From positions 1 to 64,000 of the forward strand of contig CAKUNS010000006.1 of the NCBI GenBank assembly GCA_934668515.1: DNA of 64,000 nt, in the 5' to 3' direction. A model generated the notes under the pieces. That model was given only the letters and a program-made list of their open reading frames with translations, was not told the DNA's origin and did not search any database. Of the stretch, positions 24,827 through 34,377 are shown in pieces (positions within the stretch are counted from its first letter, which is position 1; each line of letters begins with the position of its first letter). Made by a program: the position numbers and the translations under genes. The stretch is from an uncultured Eggerthellaceae bacterium (GTDB lineage Bacteria; Actinomycetota; Coriobacteriia; Coriobacteriales; Eggerthellaceae).

Positions 24827-26044
24827 CTACCAACGCCAGCCATAGCGCTTCATATGAAGCGTAGTGGTGGCTTGCGGGAACATGAGCGCATGAAGCGAAA
24901 GAAAATAACTGTCCGTCATTGACGAAATGAAGTCGACTACCACTTGATCGGGGTCTTCTTGCAGATATGCCTCTCGTGTTATCGAATTCGACCTTTCAGC
25001 AAGCTTATCTATATGATGACGGTAGATAAGCGACGATTCATCCTCACGCGCAAGATCGTCGATGCAGCGCTCATATACTTCTTCGAACATCACAGCAACG
25101 ATGTTCTTATCGTCGGCAACCATGCCTTCTTTCAAATAAATCAGCTCGTAGTTCTGCTTCTTCGCATTAACGATGTCGACAAATGCCTTCTCACTCATCG
25201 AAAGCTTTTCATGCCCGAGGCTATTGTTGACGATATCTACCGTAAGGTTGTTGATGATGCGAGCATTATCAACTCCGATGTAATTCGATTCGAACACATC
25301 AAGTGAATTGATGGCGCCTATAGTAAGTGCGTCTTGGCGGTCTTTACCAAGATACGCGATCATGTCGCTGACGCGAACGACGCAACCTTCGAGTGTGCTG
25401 GGACGCAGCGTTGCGATGGACGATTCCTCGTTGGTGCAGGCTTCAACAAGATGGTCGAGTTGATCGAAGGACGCGGTGGTTCCAAGTGTTAACTCTTGCT
25501 GAGCGAATTCGCCATTGTGGCAAAGGGCTCCGTCAAGTGTTTGCAGCGAGATGTTTCGACGGTAAAGCTTGTCCATGACGCGTACCGATTGCACGTTATG
25601 ATTGAAATATCTCCCTGTACGTCGGTGCAGGCATTCGTTCAGGAATCGCTCGCCTGCGTGTCCGAAAGGTGTGTGCCCTAAATCGTGACCAAGAGCGATT
25701 GCCTCGATGAGGTCGGTATTCAATCCCAGCAACGAACCGATATTACGTGCGATATTCGATACAAGTTGAACATGCAGACCGCGACGGCAGATGTCGTCGT
25801 TTTCGATCAGGCTGAAAACTTGCGTTTTGTCGGCATAGCGATTGTAAGCGGGTATGTTCAGGATCTTGTCTACATCACGCCGAAACGCCGGCCTTCCAAT
25901 GGTGCCGTTATCGTGAGGGTTCTCTTCGCGTCGCGTGATGTCTTCATCTTTGAACGCGAACGGACTCATGACGTGCTGTTCGCGGTTCTTCGCAATTTGA
26001 CGTTCGATACTGGGCTCAAGTTCGAGATAAGGGATTGATGACAT
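24827..26044 (-). CDS. dGTPase-like dNTP triphosphohydrolase (HD superfamily)
   Basis: A 405-residue HD-domain protein predicted to cleave dNTPs to deoxynucleosides and tripolyphosphate. N-terminal segment SPFAFKDEDITRREE and RPAFRRDVDKIL match the Dgt family. The HD motif is in EAIALGHDLGHTPFGHAGE (about residues 108-126), with the first metal His in GLHVQLV (about 87). C-terminal helices VVDFISSMTDSYFLSLHALMFP are also typical. ATG at 26044 has GAGGAAG upstream. It is divergent from dnaG across a 127-bp gap, which suggests shared control of nucleotide pools and replication. Confidence 0.88.
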   Translation of the reverse strand: MSSIPYLELEPSIERQIAKNREQHVMSPFAFKDEDITRREENPHDNGTIGRPAFRRDVDKILNIPAYNRYADKTQVFSLIENDDICRRGLHVQLVSNIARNIGSLLGLNTDLIEAIALGHDLGHTPFGHAGERFLNECLHRRTGRYFNHNVQSVRVMDKLYRRNISLQTLDGALCHNGEFAQQELTLGTTASFDQLDHLVEACTNEESSIATLRPSTLEGCVVRVSDMIAYLGKDRQDALTIGAINSLDVFESNYIGVDNARIINNLTVDIVNNSLGHEKLSMSEKAFVDIVNAKKQNYELIYLKEGMVADDKNIVAVMFEEVYERCIDDLAREDESSLIYRHHIDKLAERSNSITREAYLQEDPDQVVVDFISSMTDSYFLSLHALMFPQATTTLHMKRYGWRW

Positions 26045-26171
26045 GGTCTTTGCTTCCTCTTTTCGACTACTGCATTTTATCAGCTATCGATCGAACCAGA
26101 GGGACTGCAATACGTGCGCATGGTAACATGATCACGTTTTCAGCATCGAGACGTTTCAGGGGAATCCAAGC

Positions 26172-28058
26172 ATGGCCGGCGGCATTTCAGACGAGGATAT
26201 TCAAAAAGTTCGCGATGCCACCGACATCGTCGCATTGTTCTCTGAATATACCCCGGTAAAGCAACGTGGTCGCGATTACTGGTGTTGTTGCCCCTTCCAT
26301 CAAGAAAAAACGCCTTCGTGTAAACTTGACCCCTCAACTCAGCTTTGGCATTGTTTCGGCTGTGGTGAGGGCGGCGATATTTTCTCGTTCGTGATGAAGC
26401 ACGACGGGGTTTCATTTCCCGATGCCGTGCGCACCCTTGCCCAGCGAGCCCATATCGAAATTTCGTCTAACGAACGCGGTCGAGGCGTCTCGCAATCGAA
26501 GCGCGCCCTGCTTCAAGAGATTTGCCAGGAGTCTGCCAGCTTCTTCCATACTCAGCTGATGAGAGATCCGTCTCCTCAGGCGGCTACTGCCCGCGAATAC
26601 CTTTCGGGACGTGGTCTTGGCGGTTCTGTCCCTAATGATTGGAACCTCGGTTTCGCTCCCGGCAACCAAAAGCTGGTCAATCATCTTAGAGGCAAGGGCT
26701 TCCAGTTCAACGATATGGTCGAAGCGAACGTCGCTGTTTCCAGAAACGGGCGTTACCAAGATCGTTTTTATAACCGTGTTATGTTTCCCATTCGCGATCC
26801 TCAAGGTGACGTCATCGCTTTCGGCGGTCGCGTAATTGGCACGGGCGAGCCAAAATATTTGAACTCGCAGGAAACGCCGTTATTTCACAAGTCGCGCGTG
26901 CTCTACGGCTTGGATAAAGCAAAGGCATCGCTCACTTCAACAGGCATTGCTCTGATCACCGAGGGATACACTGACGTTATCGCCCTGCATGAAAGCGGTA
27001 TCACGAATGCCGTTGCAACGCTTGGCACGTCACTGACCATGAATCATATTCGATTGATTTCGCGTTATGCTCAGCACAAGATCGTTTACCTGTTCGACGG
27101 AGATGCCGCAGGTCAAAAGGCAGCAGATAGGGCGTTGCAGTTCATAGACGAAAGCATGACCCCCGAAGCCGGTCGAAGCAAAATCGAGCTATGCGCTGTC
27201 ACGCTTCCCGACAATCAAGACCCAGCCGAATATATGGCTTCTCATTCCGCCGACGATCTCCGTCAGCTCGTGAATGACGCCAAGCCTCTTATTGAATATG
27301 GCATCGAGCGCCGCCTTGCAAAGCACGATTTGTCTTCAGCGGAGGGACGAACCGCAGCGCTTACTGACGCGCTTTCCATCCTTGCGCCTATCAAGAACTC
27401 CCTGTTGGCAAAGGATTACGCTGTTCAAATCGCCGGTCGCGTCCGAGCGAGGGAAGATGATGTCCTCACCCGACTTTCACAGCTTAAAGCGCCGCGCAGG
27501 TTCGATGAGGATGACGCTCCCCAAAGAGGGTTGCGTGGCTCACTTCCCTCGCAGCAGGTCACTCCCAAGGCCCCCACTCATCCAAGCTTGTCTTCTGCCG
27601 AGGTGAATCGCCGTCGGTTCGAGGGAGAGTTGCTAGGGTTATGCGCTCAAAACCCGCTTCTTGCCCTCGCTCATGCCGATTCGCTTGCTCAGACGCAATG
27701 GCACGAGGACATTCACTCTCGTTTGGCTTCTGCCTTGCTTGATGCGCTTGCGGCAAACCCCGCCATCACCCCCGCCGAGCTTGTCTCGCGCATCTCCACC
27801 GATATTCCTTTGGCTTCGCGCATTCTAACCACATCGCGCAGTGCTTCCGATGACGAAGAGACGATGGCGACGTATCTCGTTGAAGAGCTTTCAATCGGTG
27901 ATATGGAGGATTCCATCAGCCAATTGCGCATGACCTTGTCTGCTAATGACGGTCTTGACGCCGAAGAGCGGGAAATCCTGTTCCAAAGCATCGTCAGCAT
28001 GCAGAAAACATTGACTGACAAGAAGCGTGCACATAAGGCTCCCGTGTTTTACGAATAA
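26172..28058 (+). CDS. dnaG: DNA primase
   Basis: Makes RNA primers for replication and binds the replicative helicase. The 628 residues contain the CHC2 zinc module (C40, H43, C61, C64), the RNA polymerase core with GRVIGTGEPKYLNS, and the TOPRIM part with EGYTDVIALHESG (about 262) and FDGDAAGQKAADRA. The C-terminal helicase-binding part (about 440-628) is divergent, as is normal. ATG at 26172 after AGGGGAA. rpoD, often adjacent in other bacteria, is not here; def follows after 133 bp. Confidence 0.96.
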   Translation: MAGGISDEDIQKVRDATDIVALFSEYTPVKQRGRDYWCCCPFHQEKTPSCKLDPSTQLWHCFGCGEGGDIFSFVMKHDGVSFPDAVRTLAQRAHIEISSNERGRGVSQSKRALLQEICQESASFFHTQLMRDPSPQAATAREYLSGRGLGGSVPNDWNLGFAPGNQKLVNHLRGKGFQFNDMVEANVAVSRNGRYQDRFYNRVMFPIRDPQGDVIAFGGRVIGTGEPKYLNSQETPLFHKSRVLYGLDKAKASLTSTGIALITEGYTDVIALHESGITNAVATLGTSLTMNHIRLISRYAQHKIVYLFDGDAAGQKAADRALQFIDESMTPEAGRSKIELCAVTLPDNQDPAEYMASHSADDLRQLVNDAKPLIEYGIERRLAKHDLSSAEGRTAALTDALSILAPIKNSLLAKDYAVQIAGRVRAREDDVLTRLSQLKAPRRFDEDDAPQRGLRGSLPSQQVTPKAPTHPSLSSAEVNRRRFEGELLGLCAQNPLLALAHADSLAQTQWHEDIHSRLASALLDALAANPAITPAELVSRISTDIPLASRILTTSRSASDDEETMATYLVEELSIGDMEDSISQLRMTLSANDGLDAEEREILFQSIVSMQKTLTDKKRAHKAPVFYE

Positions 28059-28118
28059 GCTGTTATCAGCCTTTCATGAAGTGCGATTGCCTTGTGGGGC
28101 GGGCAACCGTTATGGGGT

Positions 28119-28124
28119 TATAAT
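28119..28124 (+). promoter_or_regulatory. consensus -10 box upstream of def
   Basis: A perfect TATAAT lies 68 nt before def. No convincing -35 hexamer occurs at 16-18 nt, so only the -10 is reported. Confidence 0.4.
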
Positions 28125-28191
28125 TTTCTGGCCTTCAACGGGCGATATTTGATAAATTCGAGATGTTCTCGACTATAGATGGGATATTAGC

Positions 28192-28722
28192 GTGATCAAG
28201 ATCGTGCAGTCGCCGGATCCGCTGCTCAATCAGGTTTGCGAGCCGTGCGACCCTAAAAAGGACAAGACCCTTAAGCGTCTTTCCAAGCAGATGGCCAACA
28301 TCATGTACAAGAACAACGGCGTCGGCCTTGCCGCTCCTCAGGTTGGCGTGCTTAAGCGCATTATCGTCGTTGATTGCGACTGGGACGAAGAAACGCGCGA
28401 TCCCATCGTTCTTCTCAATCCGGAAATCGTAGAAATCAAAGGCGAACCCATCACCGATGGCGAAGGTTGTCTTTCTATTCCTGGAATCACCGTTCCTATT
28501 ACGCGTCAACCTTGGGTTCGCGTTCGCTATCTCGATCTTGAGGGCGAGTTGTGGGAGATCGAAAGCGATGGTCTGCTTGGCAGGTGCCTACAGCATGAGA
28601 TCGACCATCTGAACGGCAAGACGCTGTTCGAGAGCTGCTCGCCGACCGATCGCATCGCTGCTGTTACCGAGTACGAGAACGCAATTGCCGCTGGTGCTAA
28701 ACCCGGCGATACGTCCATCTAG
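28192..28722 (+). CDS. def: peptide deformylase
   Basis: Removes the formyl group from nascent protein N-termini. The three conserved motifs are present: GLAAPQVG (about residues 44-51), EGCLSIPG (about 90-97, Cys is a metal ligand) and QHEIDHL (about 134-140, two His ligands and catalytic Glu). The 176 residues are typical. Start is GTG at 28192, giving MIKIVQSPDPLL like relatives. The fmt gene begins 9 bp after its stop, the common def-fmt pair that handles formylmethionine. Confidence 0.95.
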   Translation: MIKIVQSPDPLLNQVCEPCDPKKDKTLKRLSKQMANIMYKNNGVGLAAPQVGVLKRIIVVDCDWDEETRDPIVLLNPEIVEIKGEPITDGEGCLSIPGITVPITRQPWVRVRYLDLEGELWEIESDGLLGRCLQHEIDHLNGKTLFESCSPTDRIAAVTEYENAIAAGAKPGDTSI

Positions 28723-28731
28723 GCGGCTTCG

Positions 28732-29682
28732 ATGAAGATCCTGTTCATGGGCACGCCTGATATCGCAGCAAACGTGTTGTCGGTATTGGCGGATTCAAAA
28801 CACGAGGTTCTCGGTGTTTTCACTCGTCCCGATTCCGTATCGGGCCGTGGAAAGAAACTTCTCCCGTCTCCAGTTAAAGCAGTCGCGCTCGAGCACGGGT
28901 TTCCCGTCAACGAGTTCAAGTCTTTCAAGGACGGTTCTGCTTTCGAGCGAATCAAAGAGCTCAATCCTGATGCTATCTGCGTTGTGGCTTATGGTGCGCT
29001 TTTGCCCGAAGAGGTTTTGGGATTCCCGCGTTTCGGAAGCATCAACGTTCATGCTTCGCTTCTTCCGCGTTGGCGCGGCGCTGCTCCTATAGAACGCTGC
29101 ATCCTTGAGGGCGATGTTGAAACGGGCGTAAGCATTATGCAAATGGAAGCCGGTCTTGACACCGGTCCCTATTGCGTGCAGCGTGTCGTCTCGGTCGGTG
29201 AGAAGTATCATGCGGAACTCTCGCGCGATCTTGCCGAAGTCGGAGCAGAAGCATTGGTTTTTGCACTCGACCAAATCGAGGCAGGTACCGCCAAATGGAG
29301 CGTTCAGGATGATGCGCTCTCTAATTACGCTGCAAAAATCGACAAACACGAGCTTTATCTCGATCCTTCTGACGATGCCGAAACCATATGCAGGAAGGTA
29401 CGCGCTTCAAGCGATGCCCATCCTTCTCATGCAGTCATTGAAGGTCGTAAGGTGACTGTTTTGGCGTGCGAGATTGCTTCTGTCGAAGACGCACAGTATT
29501 TCGAGGGTCTTCAGTCTGGTCGGGCCGTATTCAGGACAAAGAAGCTGTTCCTCATGACCGGTACCGGCGCGGTTCGGGTTACCGTGCTCAAACCTGAGGG
29601 AAAGAAAGAAATGGATGCCCTGTCGTTCTGCGCAGGGATTCAAGGTGCTAAGAACAAAATCATGACTTGGGGGGCTATGTAA
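28732..29682 (+). CDS. fmt: methionyl-tRNA formyltransferase
   Basis: Formylates initiator Met-tRNA using 10-formyltetrahydrofolate. The 316 residues begin MKILFMGTPDIAA, and the folate/catalytic region has NVHASLLPRWRGAAPI (about 104-119) with LDTGP following. The C-terminal tRNA-binding domain starts near residue 205. It sits between def and rsmB; its stop overlaps the rsmB ATG (TAATG), so the three are one unit of def-fmt-rsmB. Confidence 0.96.
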   Translation: MKILFMGTPDIAANVLSVLADSKHEVLGVFTRPDSVSGRGKKLLPSPVKAVALEHGFPVNEFKSFKDGSAFERIKELNPDAICVVAYGALLPEEVLGFPRFGSINVHASLLPRWRGAAPIERCILEGDVETGVSIMQMEAGLDTGPYCVQRVVSVGEKYHAELSRDLAEVGAEALVFALDQIEAGTAKWSVQDDALSNYAAKIDKHELYLDPSDDAETICRKVRASSDAHPSHAVIEGRKVTVLACEIASVEDAQYFEGLQSGRAVFRTKKLFLMTGTGAVRVTVLKPEGKKEMDALSFCAGIQGAKNKIMTWGAM

Positions 29683-31844
29683 TGGCTGATCAGCCAAAGA
29701 GCAATTACGACGGCAAGAAGAGCGGCGGATACTCGTCCAATCGCGGCCATGGAGGTGGCAAACCTGACGGCTACAAGGGTGGCGCAGGCAAAGGCGGCTA
29801 CAAAGGTGGCTCCGGTAAGTCCGGCGGCTACAAGGGCCATGGCGATTCCAAGGGCCGTCCTTATGGAAAGCGTGATGGTGAGTCACGTGATCGCCGCGAT
29901 GATCATCGCGGCGGTTCCGACTTCAAGAAAGGTTACAAGAAGCCTTACGAGCGCGACGATAGGCGCGGCGGAAAATTCGACGGCAAGAAGCGTGACGACA
30001 AGTTCGGCGGTAAACGCGACGGCAAATTCGAAGGCAGGCGCGACGACAAGTTCAACGACCGCAAGCGCAATGATAGATTCGATCATAAGCGTGACGATAA
30101 ATTCGACCGTAAAGGCAAGGGCGGTAACGGTCGCGATTTCAGCAAGTCCGATCGCGATGCCAAGTTCGGCGACAAGCCCCGTTCCTCCGGCCCGCGCGGT
30201 AATGGTAAGCCCGCTTTCAAGCCTCAGGACAACAAGGCCAAGCGCGTTTACAAGAACAAGAAAGCGTTCGATCAGCAGAAGGTAGCCGCCATTATGGGCA
30301 CCGATGCTGCTCCTTATAGGGGTGAGCTTGACCCGAAGAGGGGAGAGCGCTCCAATATCGCTCCGGGCAGGAAAACCCGCGAACTTCGCGAGATCGCTCA
30401 GGATGAAGAGCGCATGAGGGACGAGGAAGTCCGTCGTGAGCGCGAGAAGCTCGATGATGAGACCCTGCCTATGGAGAAGCGCTTCTATAAAAACGAGGCT
30501 AGCCCGGCACGTCTTGCCGCTCTTGATGTGACCCGTGCTGTCCGTAAGCGCAACGCCTATGCTCACGACCTCATCGAAAGCCGCATCGATACCTCTGGGA
30601 TGTCTCAAGCCGATCGCGCATTCGCTACGTTGCTCGTTCTTGGCGTTGTCAGCACCAGCGGCACTCTTGACGAGATCATCAACCGCGGCATGCGCAAGCC
30701 CACCGATGCCTTCGACGATGTTCGCGACGCGCTGCGTATCTCCACGTATGAGATCATCTTCCTGGGCAAAACCCCGCATGCTGCTCTCGACCAGGGCGTC
30801 GAACTCGTTCGTGCGGTTTCCCCCAGTGCTTCTGGCCTGGGCAATGCCATCCTTCACCGCATTCTCGAGATGAAGGATTCGTTTCCCTTCGGTGATCCGA
30901 ACCACGACATCGAAGCGCTTGCTCGCGTATATGCCTTCCCCGTATGGCTTGCTCGCAAGTTGGTTGAGGATCTTGGCGCGAAGGAAGCGGCTATGTTCAT
31001 GCGCGCTTCGAACGACCCTGCTCCGCTGTTCATTTCTGTGAATTCGCTTAAGACGACTGACGCCGATGTAGCCCGCGTGTTCGAGGCTGCAGGCGCCACG
31101 CTTCGTCCGGCACTCATCGATGAGAAGGAAATCGTCGGTTGCTATCATGTGTCCGACCCGCGTGCCATCGCTGACGAAAACGTCCGTACTTTGTTCGACG
31201 AAGGAAAGATCCTCGTCAGCGATGCTGCAGCTCAGGCGGTCGCAGGCGCTTTGTTCGATAACGCCACGCCCTCAACTGTTCTTGAAGTTGGCGCTGGCCG
31301 TGGTACGAAGACGGTCCTTATCCAGAGCGATGCTCAACGAATCATGGGTCATCAGGTTGAGCTCACCTCGCTTGATCTTCACGAGTTCAAGGTAAAACTG
31401 CTCGAGAAGCGCGCAGCCGATTACGATGTGCAGTTGAAGCAAGCGGTTTGCGGCAATGCAACCAGGCTTGACACGGTTCTGCCTTATGAGACTTATCAAA
31501 CCGTGTTCATCGACGCCCCGTGTTCGGGTCTTGGCACTCTTAGGCGCCACCCCGAGATCCGTTGGCGCGTTAAGCCTGCTCATATCCAAGAGCTCGCCGA
31601 CACCGGACTCGCGATGCTTCGTAGCGCCGCATCCCATGTTGAGATGGGCGGCCAGTTGGTTTACGCCACGTGCACCGTCGCCTATGCCGAGAACTATGGT
31701 GTAGTAAAACGCTTCCTTGAGGAGACGGAAGAGGGCAGGGATTTCCGCCTTGCGCCCATCGATGGCAAGCCGTGCTTCTCATCGCAGCTGACCGTCGGTT
31801 CGCCCGATGCGCATTTTGCTGCAAAATTCATCAAAGTGAAATGA
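29682..31844 (+). CDS. rsmB: 16S rRNA m5C967 methyltransferase RsmB with long basic disordered N-terminus
   Basis: SAM-dependent methyltransferase of 16S rRNA. The enzyme proper occupies about residues 274-720: a NusB-like RNA-binding domain (ARLAALDVTRAV to about 400), motif I LEVGAGRGTKT (about 534), DAPCSGLG with Cys 614, and YATCT with catalytic Cys 664. The first 270 residues are extra: Gly/Lys/Tyr-rich to residue 50, then about five 8-9 residue repeats around (K/R)R(D/N)DKF at 103-141, then charged helix-forming sequence. Usual family length is about 430-450. ATG at 29682 overlaps the fmt stop; the repeat frame continues without stops into the enzyme. Confidence 0.93.
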   Translation: MADQPKSNYDGKKSGGYSSNRGHGGGKPDGYKGGAGKGGYKGGSGKSGGYKGHGDSKGRPYGKRDGESRDRRDDHRGGSDFKKGYKKPYERDDRRGGKFDGKKRDDKFGGKRDGKFEGRRDDKFNDRKRNDRFDHKRDDKFDRKGKGGNGRDFSKSDRDAKFGDKPRSSGPRGNGKPAFKPQDNKAKRVYKNKKAFDQQKVAAIMGTDAAPYRGELDPKRGERSNIAPGRKTRELREIAQDEERMRDEEVRREREKLDDETLPMEKRFYKNEASPARLAALDVTRAVRKRNAYAHDLIESRIDTSGMSQADRAFATLLVLGVVSTSGTLDEIINRGMRKPTDAFDDVRDALRISTYEIIFLGKTPHAALDQGVELVRAVSPSASGLGNAILHRILEMKDSFPFGDPNHDIEALARVYAFPVWLARKLVEDLGAKEAAMFMRASNDPAPLFISVNSLKTTDADVARVFEAAGATLRPALIDEKEIVGCYHVSDPRAIADENVRTLFDEGKILVSDAAAQAVAGALFDNATPSTVLEVGAGRGTKTVLIQSDAQRIMGHQVELTSLDLHEFKVKLLEKRAADYDVQLKQAVCGNATRLDTVLPYETYQTVFIDAPCSGLGTLRRHPEIRWRVKPAHIQELADTGLAMLRSAASHVEMGGQLVYATCTVAYAENYGVVKRFLEETEEGRDFRLAPIDGKPCFSSQLTVGSPDAHFAAKFIKVK

Positions 31845-31849
31845 TGATC

Positions 31850-31901
31850 AACCCCTCCTCTGCTATGTTTAACTAATATTCAGAGGTGGGGTTCTTATTT
31901 T
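31850..31901 (+). terminator. terminator between rsmB and the XRE-cupin gene
   Basis: AACCCCTCCTCTG pairs with CAGAGGTGGGGTT (12 of 13 positions) across an 18-nt loop and is followed by CTTATTTT. The tail runs straight into the AGGAGA ribosome site of the next gene, whose ATG is 12 nt away. Confidence 0.75.
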
Positions 31902-31912
31902 AGGAGACTTCA

Positions 31913-32497
31913 ATGGAGCCAGATTACAAAGAAGTAGCCAATCGCATTAAGTCGCTGCGTGAGGACATGGACCTAACCTTGCAGGAGATGGCCGACGCTA
32001 CCGGCCGAACCATCGAGGAGTATGCGGCTCAGGAATCAGGCGAAAGTGATCTCTCGTTCACGTTCCTATACAAATGCGCTGCAAAACTCGGCGTCGACCC
32101 CATAGAGCTGCTCAGCGGCGAAACCCCGCATCTAACGGGCTACTCCCTTGTTCGAGCAGGCGAGGGTCTTTCTGTTAAAAGACGCGAAGGGTTCGAGTAC
32201 CTCCATAAGGCACCTTACCTTAATAACAAACTCTGTGAACCATTCGTCGTTACGGCTCCCTACATTGAAGAGGAGCAGGACAAGCCTATCCATCAGTCCT
32301 TCCATAAGGGACAGGAGTTCGACTATATCATTTCGGGTCGCATGCGTTTCGCTTATGATAACCATATCGAGGAACTTGGGCCTGGCGACACTCTTCTATA
32401 CGATTCCGCTCGTGCTCATGGAATGATCGCTATTGGCGGCGAGCCGTGCGTATTCGTTGCAATCGTCATGTACCCGGACGGTCGTCAGATTATCTAG
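31913..32497 (+). CDS. XRE-family regulator with C-terminal cupin domain
   Basis: A 194-residue putative transcription factor: an N-terminal helix-turn-helix of the XRE type (about residues 8-65, IKSLREDMDLTLQEMADATG and a second helix ending in GVDPIELLSG) and a cupin_2 beta barrel (about 95-190, HQSFHKGQEFDYIISGRM and LGPGDTLLYDSARAHGM). Such proteins usually sense a small ligand. The neighbouring acyl-CoA synthetase and 2-oxoacid oxidoreductase cluster, transcribed in the same direction 105 bp later, is the likely target. The ligand is unknown. Start ATG follows TAGGAGA. Confidence 0.85.
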   Translation: MEPDYKEVANRIKSLREDMDLTLQEMADATGRTIEEYAAQESGESDLSFTFLYKCAAKLGVDPIELLSGETPHLTGYSLVRAGEGLSVKRREGFEYLHKAPYLNNKLCEPFVVTAPYIEEEQDKPIHQSFHKGQEFDYIISGRMRFAYDNHIEELGPGDTLLYDSARAHGMIAIGGEPCVFVAIVMYPDGRQII

Positions 32498-32601
32498 GCG
32501 CTGCGCAATCGACTCTTGGGTAATCCCCAAGCAGCAGCGTGCCTGCGGCGCAGTCGCCTTACGACACTAGATAATCCGATACCTTCAGTAAGGAAGACGA
32601 T

Positions 32602-34377
32602 ATGAGAAACCTGCATAAAAGGTATGTCGAAGAGGCATACGATAGTAAAGGCGTGCTTAGCGACTTCAAAGTAAACATCCCGGAAGACTTCAATTTCGGG
32701 TACGACGTCGTTGATGACATCGCGGTAAACGATCCCGACCGTCGTGCTATGGTATGGCGCAATCCCGAAGGCGAAGAGCACCTCTTCACTTTCGCGGATA
32801 TGAAGAAGTGGTCCGACAAAACCGCTAATTACTTTGCAGAACATGGCATTGGCAAGGGCGATTACGTTATGGTCATCCTTCGCCGTCACTATCAGTTCTG
32901 GTTTGTGGCTACTGCCTTGGCCAAACTTGGCGCGGTCATGGTTCCTGCGACGTTTATGTTGAAGGAGCACGACCTTGTTTATCGCCTGAACGGCGCATCC
33001 ATCAAAGCAGTTGTTTGCACCACGGTAGGCGACATCGCCCAGATCGTTGACAACGTCGTTGCAGAATGCCCGACCGTTGAGAATCTCTTCCTGGTGAACG
33101 GCGCTGGCGGTGGTTTGAGCCCTCAAGACGAAAATGGCAACTGGATCCTTCCGGAAGGCGGGCTTGTTGGCCCGGTTCTTTCTGGCGAACAGGGCATTTG
33201 CGCTGCCGCTGTTCAGCGCGAGGGCTGGCATGACTTCAACACCGGCGTCCGTCATGCGTCGGATGAATTCGAACACGTGAACACACTTGCTGCCGACCCT
33301 ATGCTCATGTATTTCTCCAGCGGCACTTCGGGCAACCCAAAGATGGTTTTGCACAATTCCACCTACGCAGTCGCCCATTTGGTTACCGCAAAACACTGGC
33401 ATAACGTCGATCCCGAAGGTTTGCATTTCACTATTGCCGACACCGGCTGGGGCAAGGCTGTCTGGGGCAAGTTCTATGGCCAATGGCTCATGGAGGCATG
33501 TGTTTTCACGTACGATTACGATCGTTTCCATGCGGGCGAGCTATTGTCGCTTATCAGCCAATATAGCATCACCACGCTTTGCTGCCCGCCCACCATGTAT
33601 CGTCTGTTCATGCAGGAGGGCGTCGAGAAGTACGACCTTTCCACGCTTAAGTACTCCACTACTGCCGGAGAAGCATTGAATCCCGACATCTTCGATTACT
33701 GGAAGGAGCACACCGGCCTGGTTATTTATGAGGGCTTCGGACAGACCGAAACGCCCTTGACCGTAGCCAATCTGGTTAATTCAACTCCGCGTTCCGGCTC
33801 GATGGGCAAGCCTTCGCCGCTTTACGAGGTCGAGATCCAGCGTGCCGACGGTTCTCGCTGCAATACCGGCGAGACGGGTGAGATCTGCATCAAGATCGAT
33901 CCTCGGCCTGCAGGCATCATGATGTGTTACTACCGAAACGAAGAGCGTACCGCAGCTGCGATGCATGACGGTTGGTACCATACCGGCGACACCGCTTGGG
34001 TCGATGAGGATGGTTACTTCTGGTATGTCGGTCGAAATGACGACGTCATCAAGTCGAGCGGCTATCGTATCGGGCCATTCGAAATCGAAAGCGTCTTGCT
34101 TGAGCATGAGGCTGTTCGCGAGTGCGCCGTTACTGGTGTTCCCGACCCAGTCCGTGGCAAAGCCGTCAAAGCTACCATCGTGTTGCAAGACGGCATTCAT
34201 GGCTCCGAGATGCTTACGAAAGAGCTTCAAACCTGGGTTAAGCACAAAACCGCTCCGTACAAGTACCCGCGCATCATCGAGTATGTCGAAGAACTTCCCA
34301 AAACTGTCAACGGCAAGATCCGTCGAGTCGCCATTCGTGAGAACGATGCCAAGAAGGGCATCGACGGTTTGGTCTAA
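32602..34377 (+). CDS. AMP-forming acyl-CoA synthetase
   Basis: Adenylates a carboxylic acid and transfers it to CoA. The 591-residue ANL-superfamily protein has the P-loop-like motif YFSSGTSGNPK (about 234-244), GFGQTE (about 378-383), YHTGD and the hinge GRNDDVIKSSGYRIGPFEIE. The C-terminal Lys is in KTVNGKIRR. The size and motifs resemble acetyl/medium-chain acyl-CoA synthetases; acid specificity is not readable. It overlaps the next gene by 1 bp, forming an operon with a P-loop ATPase and 2-oxoacid:ferredoxin oxidoreductase. A small hairpin (CTTGGG/CCCAAG at about 32513) lies in its upstream region. Confidence 0.9.
   Translation: MRNLHKRYVEEAYDSKGVLSDFKVNIPEDFNFGYDVVDDIAVNDPDRRAMVWRNPEGEEHLFTFADMKKWSDKTANYFAEHGIGKGDYVMVILRRHYQFWFVATALAKLGAVMVPATFMLKEHDLVYRLNGASIKAVVCTTVGDIAQIVDNVVAECPTVENLFLVNGAGGGLSPQDENGNWILPEGGLVGPVLSGEQGICAAAVQREGWHDFNTGVRHASDEFEHVNTLAADPMLMYFSSGTSGNPKMVLHNSTYAVAHLVTAKHWHNVDPEGLHFTIADTGWGKAVWGKFYGQWLMEACVFTYDYDRFHAGELLSLISQYSITTLCCPPTMYRLFMQEGVEKYDLSTLKYSTTAGEALNPDIFDYWKEHTGLVIYEGFGQTETPLTVANLVNSTPRSGSMGKPSPLYEVEIQRADGSRCNTGETGEICIKIDPRPAGIMMCYYRNEERTAAAMHDGWYHTGDTAWVDEDGYFWYVGRNDDVIKSSGYRIGPFEIESVLLEHEAVRECAVTGVPDPVRGKAVKATIVLQDGIHGSEMLTKELQTWVKHKTAPYKYPRIIEYVEELPKTVNGKIRRVAIRENDAKKGIDGLV

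Noticed and set aside
29682..30500. Frameshifted fusion or separate gene in front of rsmB
   Set aside because: The frame is continuous, there is no second ribosome site at the domain border, and the start is tightly coupled to fmt.
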